Under the pieces are notes generated by a model, which did not search any database, was not told the origin of the DNA, and saw only the letters and a list, made by a program, of their open reading frames with translations. This document shows, piece after piece, positions 60,604 to 64,000 of a DNA stretch of 64,000 bases. The stretch comes from Vicia villosa. Its lineage: Eukaryota; Streptophyta; Magnoliopsida; Fabales; Fabaceae. Both the position numbers and the translations under genes were made by a program. The stretch covers positions 31,769,806 through 31,833,805 of the forward strand of contig NC_081183.1 of assembly GCF_029867415.1 (NCBI RefSeq), given 5' to 3'. Each line of letters starts with the position of its first letter. Position 1 is the stretch's first letter.

Positions 60604-61738
60604 TGTTAGAACAAGATTTGTTCTGATCAATATTCTTAGTTTTGATGATAACAATGTATATGAATTTTGTATGAGATAATGTGGTACTCTAATTCTATGC
60701 AATTTCCATTTCAGGAATCACATAAAGAGTATGCACAAAATCAGCGCAAGAAGCACTGACTCAGAAGGTACAGCATGCAACATCAGAACATGGTCTGGCA
60801 AGACATCAGAAGATGGTCAAGCAGAATCAGAACATGGTCTATGGTAGCATCAGAAGAACTTGAGATCAGAAGCAGAAGCACTGAAGTTCTCATGGTATCA
60901 CGCTAAGAAGCACTTCAAGGTCAGAAGACAACAAGATGCTCTGCACCAAGCTGTTTGACTCTGATGATATTCAAACGTTGTTTACACAAACATCAGATCA
61001 GAAGCAAGTACAAGATGGCAGGCTACGCTTACTGACAAAAGGAACGTTAGAAGCTATTAAAGGAAACGTCAGTAGACACAGCGAAAGCAAGGCTTGAGGT
61101 AGTTGACAAAAGAGTGAAACATTAAATGCAATGCTGTACGAATCACGCAAAGCATTAAATGCTCCCAACGGTCATCTTCTCAAACGCCTATAAATAGATG
61201 TTCTGAAGAGAAGCTGAATACAACACTTTGCGCAAACTTACAGAAACGCTGTCAAATTCAAAAAGCTCTCAAACTTCATCTTCAACCTCACTACATTGTT
61301 GTTGTAATATCTTAGTGAGATTAAGCTTAAACTTAAGAGAAAAATCACAGTTGTGATAATAGCTTATTAAGAAGCATTGTAACTCTTATAAGAATTTGTT
61401 TACATTAATTTGTAAGAACTAGAGTGATCAGGTTGTGATCAGTATACTCTAGAAAGTCTTAGAGGGTATCTAAGCAGTTTGTTCCTAGAGTGATCAAGTT
61501 GTGATCAGAATACTCTAGAAGACTTAGAGGTTATCTAGGTGGAAAACCATTGTAATCTTGTGTGATTAGTGGATTAAATCCTCAGGTGAGGTAAATCACT
61601 CCAAGGGGGTGGACTGGAGTAGTTTAGTTAACAACGAACCAGGATAAAAATCATTGTGCAAATTGTTTTTATCTTACAAGTTTTAAAGCTACACTTATTC
61701 AACCCCCCCCCCCTTTCTAAGTGTTTTTCTATCCTTCA
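60604..61738 (+). repeat. 5' LTR of SIRE-like copy B
   Basis: 1135 bp, TGTTAGAAC...CCTTCA, with a TATA box at 61188-61196. It differs from copy A by scattered substitutions and small indels (for example after the TATA box). Confidence 0.92.
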
Positions 61739-61823
61739 ATTGGCATTAGAGCGCTGGTTCTAAGGTGCAAGCACTTAACCGTGTTTAGAAAAGATTCAGG
61801 AAGAGAAAAACGATTAAGTCAAG

Positions 61824-63749
61824 ATGGCTGGTGAAGATCCAACACATACATCTACATCTGGCTCTGCTGAGCAACAAAATGGAAATGGTAACAATGGTTA
61901 TTCTAGACCACCAGTATTTGATGGTGAAAACTTTGAATATTGGAAAGATAAACTTGAAAGTTACTTTCTTGGTCTAGATGGTGACTTATGGGATCTTCTG
62001 ATGGATGGTTACAAACATCCAGTGAAAGCTAGTGGTGTAAAGCTTAAAAGACAAGAGATGAATGATGATCAAAAGAAGCAATTCAAAAATCATCACAAGT
62101 GTAGGACTGTTTTGCTGAATGCTATCTCTCATGCTGAATATGAGAAGATATCTAACAAGGAAACTGCCTATGACATATATGAATCATTGAAAATGACTCA
62201 TGAGGGAAATGCCCAAGTCAAGGAGACTAAAGCTCTTGCCTTGATCCAGAAATATGAAGCCTTCAAGATGGAGGATGATGAAAATATTGAGAAGATGTTC
62301 TCAAGATTTCAAACGCTAACTGCTGGATTAAGAGTTCTTGACAAGGGATACACAAGGGCTGATCATGTCAAGAAGATCATCAGAAGCTTGCCAAGAAGAC
62401 GGGGTCCTATGGTGACTGCTTTCAAAATTGCCAAGAATCTGAATGAAGTCTCTCTTGAAGAATTGATCAGTGCTCTGAGGAGTCATGAAATTGAGCTGGA
62501 TGCTAATGAACCTCAGAAGAAAGGTAAGTCTATTGCATTAAAATCTAATTATAAAAAATGCACTAACGCTTTTCAGGCTGAAGAAGTAGATTCTGAAGAA
62601 TCAGAATCAGAAGAAGAAGATGAACTATCCATGATCTCTAGAAGGGTAAACCAACTCTGAAAGAGCAAGCAAAGGAAGTTCAAGAGCTTCAGAAGTTCAA
62701 AGAAGCCTGAAAGAGGAGAATCTTCTGGAGGCAGAAGATCTGACAAGAAGAAGGTCATTTGTTATGAGTGCAATGAGCCTGGACACTTCAAGAATGAATG
62801 TCCAAAACTTCAGAAGGAGAATCCCAAGAAGAAGTTTCATAAGAAGAAAGGTCTTATGGCAACATGGGATGATTCAGAATCAGAATCAGAATCAGACTCT
62901 AAAGGCGAGCAGGCAAACCTTGCACTAATGGGCACAGTGGATGATGGATCAGAATCTACATCAGAATCAGATTCTGAAGAGGTATTTTCTGAACTATCTA
63001 GAGAAGAGTTAGTTTCCAGTTTAACTGAACTTCGAGAACTCAAGGCTCATCTTAGTATCAAATACATAAAGCTGAAGAAGCTATTTGATTGTGAAACTAA
63101 GAAGCTGGAAGTGGAAAATTCTGAACTGAAGGAAAAAGTTTTAAAATTACCCAAAGATATTGGATCTCCTTCTGAATCAGAAAAATCCATTCCTAGCCTC
63201 AATCATATTCTGAAAGAATATGACTCGAGCTTCAGAAATTTTCTATCTAGAAGTATTGGCAGAAGTCATCTTGCTTCTATGATATATGGTGTTTCTGGAA
63301 ACAAAAGGATTGGTGTTGGCTATGAGGGTGATACCCCACATAAATTTGAACCTGTTGATGATATGAAAATCACATACAAGCCATTGTATGATCAGTTCAA
63401 ATATGGCCACTCACATGATATTAGGCTCACCTCACATGCCAAAAGCTTTCATGCTACACACACCAAGAAGCATGTGACACAACCTAGAAAATATCATGCT
63501 GCCAAACCTAAAGAATATCATGTTGTTCCTCCTGTTGCTTATTATGCTAAACCCAAGTTCAATCAGAACTTGAGGAAAACTAACAAGAAAGGACCCAAAA
63601 AGTTGTGGGTACCTAAGGAGAAGATAATTTCTGTTGCAGATATCCTTCGCAGCAAAGAAGACAAAGCACAAAATGTCATGGTACCTGGACTCTGGGTGCT
63701 CGCGACACATGACGGGAAGAAGGTCTATGTTCCAAGACCTGGTGCTTAA
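61824..63749 (+). pseudogene. Gag of SIRE-like copy B, one in-frame stop
   Basis: 642 codons in one frame, the same protein as copy A. The CCHC knuckle starts at residue 313. A single TGA at 62658-62660 replaces the TGG found in copy A; the two copies thus carry different stops. Its C-terminal end overlaps pol in another frame, exactly as in copy A. Confidence 0.9.
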
Positions 63750-64000
63750 GTCTGGTGGAGAAGTCAAGTTTGGAGGAGATCAGAAGGGCAAGATAATTGG
63801 CTCTGGAACCATAAGTATTGGTAACTCTCCTTCCATAACTAATGTACTTCTTGTAGAAGGATTAGCGCATAACTTATTGTCCATAAGTCAATTAAGTGAC
63901 AATGGTTATGACATAATCTTCAATCAAAAGTCTTGCAAGGCTGTAAGTCAGAAGGATGGCTTAATCCTATTTACAGGCAAGAGAAAGAACAACATTTATA
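63628..64000 (+). CDS. Start of SIRE-like pol (protease), partial
   Basis: Frame +1 to gag, open from after a TAA at 63625-63627 to the window end. First Met at 63673, followed by the aspartic protease motif YLDSGCSRHMTG. Continues past the edge. Confidence 0.85.

Larger units (their letters stand above)
60604..64000 (+). mobile_element. SIRE/Maximus-like Ty1/copia element, copy B (cut by window end)
   Basis: 5' LTR 60604-61738, PBS after it, gag 61824-63749 and the start of pol from 63628 onward. It has the same layout as copy A but a separate insertion site. Whether it keeps RT, RNase H and the env-position ORF lies outside the window. Confidence 0.9.

Overview
This is nuclear DNA of a flowering plant, most likely a papilionoid legume with a large, repeat-rich genome (pea, vetch, clover or medick group). 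The evidence is spliced plant genes with GT..AG introns and AT-rich intergenic DNA. The retroelements also fit: SIRE/Maximus-type Ty1/copia copies, Tekay/Del-type Ty3/gypsy copies, and long LTRs with Ogre-like ends (TGTCATACCCC, TGTCGCACCCC). The species call is inference; no bacterial, organellar or CRISPR signal was seen.

Layout. 1-9.3 kb: the end of an LTR on the + strand, then a complete non-autonomous gypsy element on the - strand (1283-9268). Its two 2336-bp LTRs look identical and it has a CGGAT target duplication. 11.7-12.7 kb: an intact three-exon gene for a peroxisomal hotdog thioesterase of the DHNA-CoA type. 16.25-17.57 kb: a decayed LINE, interrupted by a SIRE-like copia element (17568 to about 25.8 kb). 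That element has a broken gag, protease and integrase but no reverse transcriptase, and a long intact env-position ORF. 26.8-30.36 kb: a short LTR element with perfect target duplications (ATATT) that has picked up pieces of host genes: an LRR receptor kinase, a subtilase and a cytochrome P450. 31.16-33.0 kb: a second DHNA-CoA thioesterase gene, the duplicate of the first. 33.7-36.0 kb (- strand): a small gene for a putative plastid membrane protein with two alternative last exons and a Mutator-type MITE 26 bp upstream of its ATG.

37.9-54.1 kb is a nest. A Tekay-like gypsy element (- strand) carries a solo LTR (39075-40226, duplication CATTG) and a second gypsy element (40458-52584). One LTR of that second element in turn holds a 3.7-kb solo LTR (42844-46539, duplication CACCC). 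54.1-60.6 kb holds older LTR debris, a solo LTR (55569-56772, duplication AACAC) inside a decayed coiled-coil ORF, MITE relatives and microsatellites. 60604-64000 is the start of a second SIRE-like element, cut by the window end.

Only three loci look like working cellular genes: the two thioesterase copies and the plastid protein. The thioesterases would act in the peroxisomal step of phylloquinone synthesis. Everything else is mobile-element DNA. Between the two thioesterase genes it has pushed duplicated neighbours about 19 kb apart.
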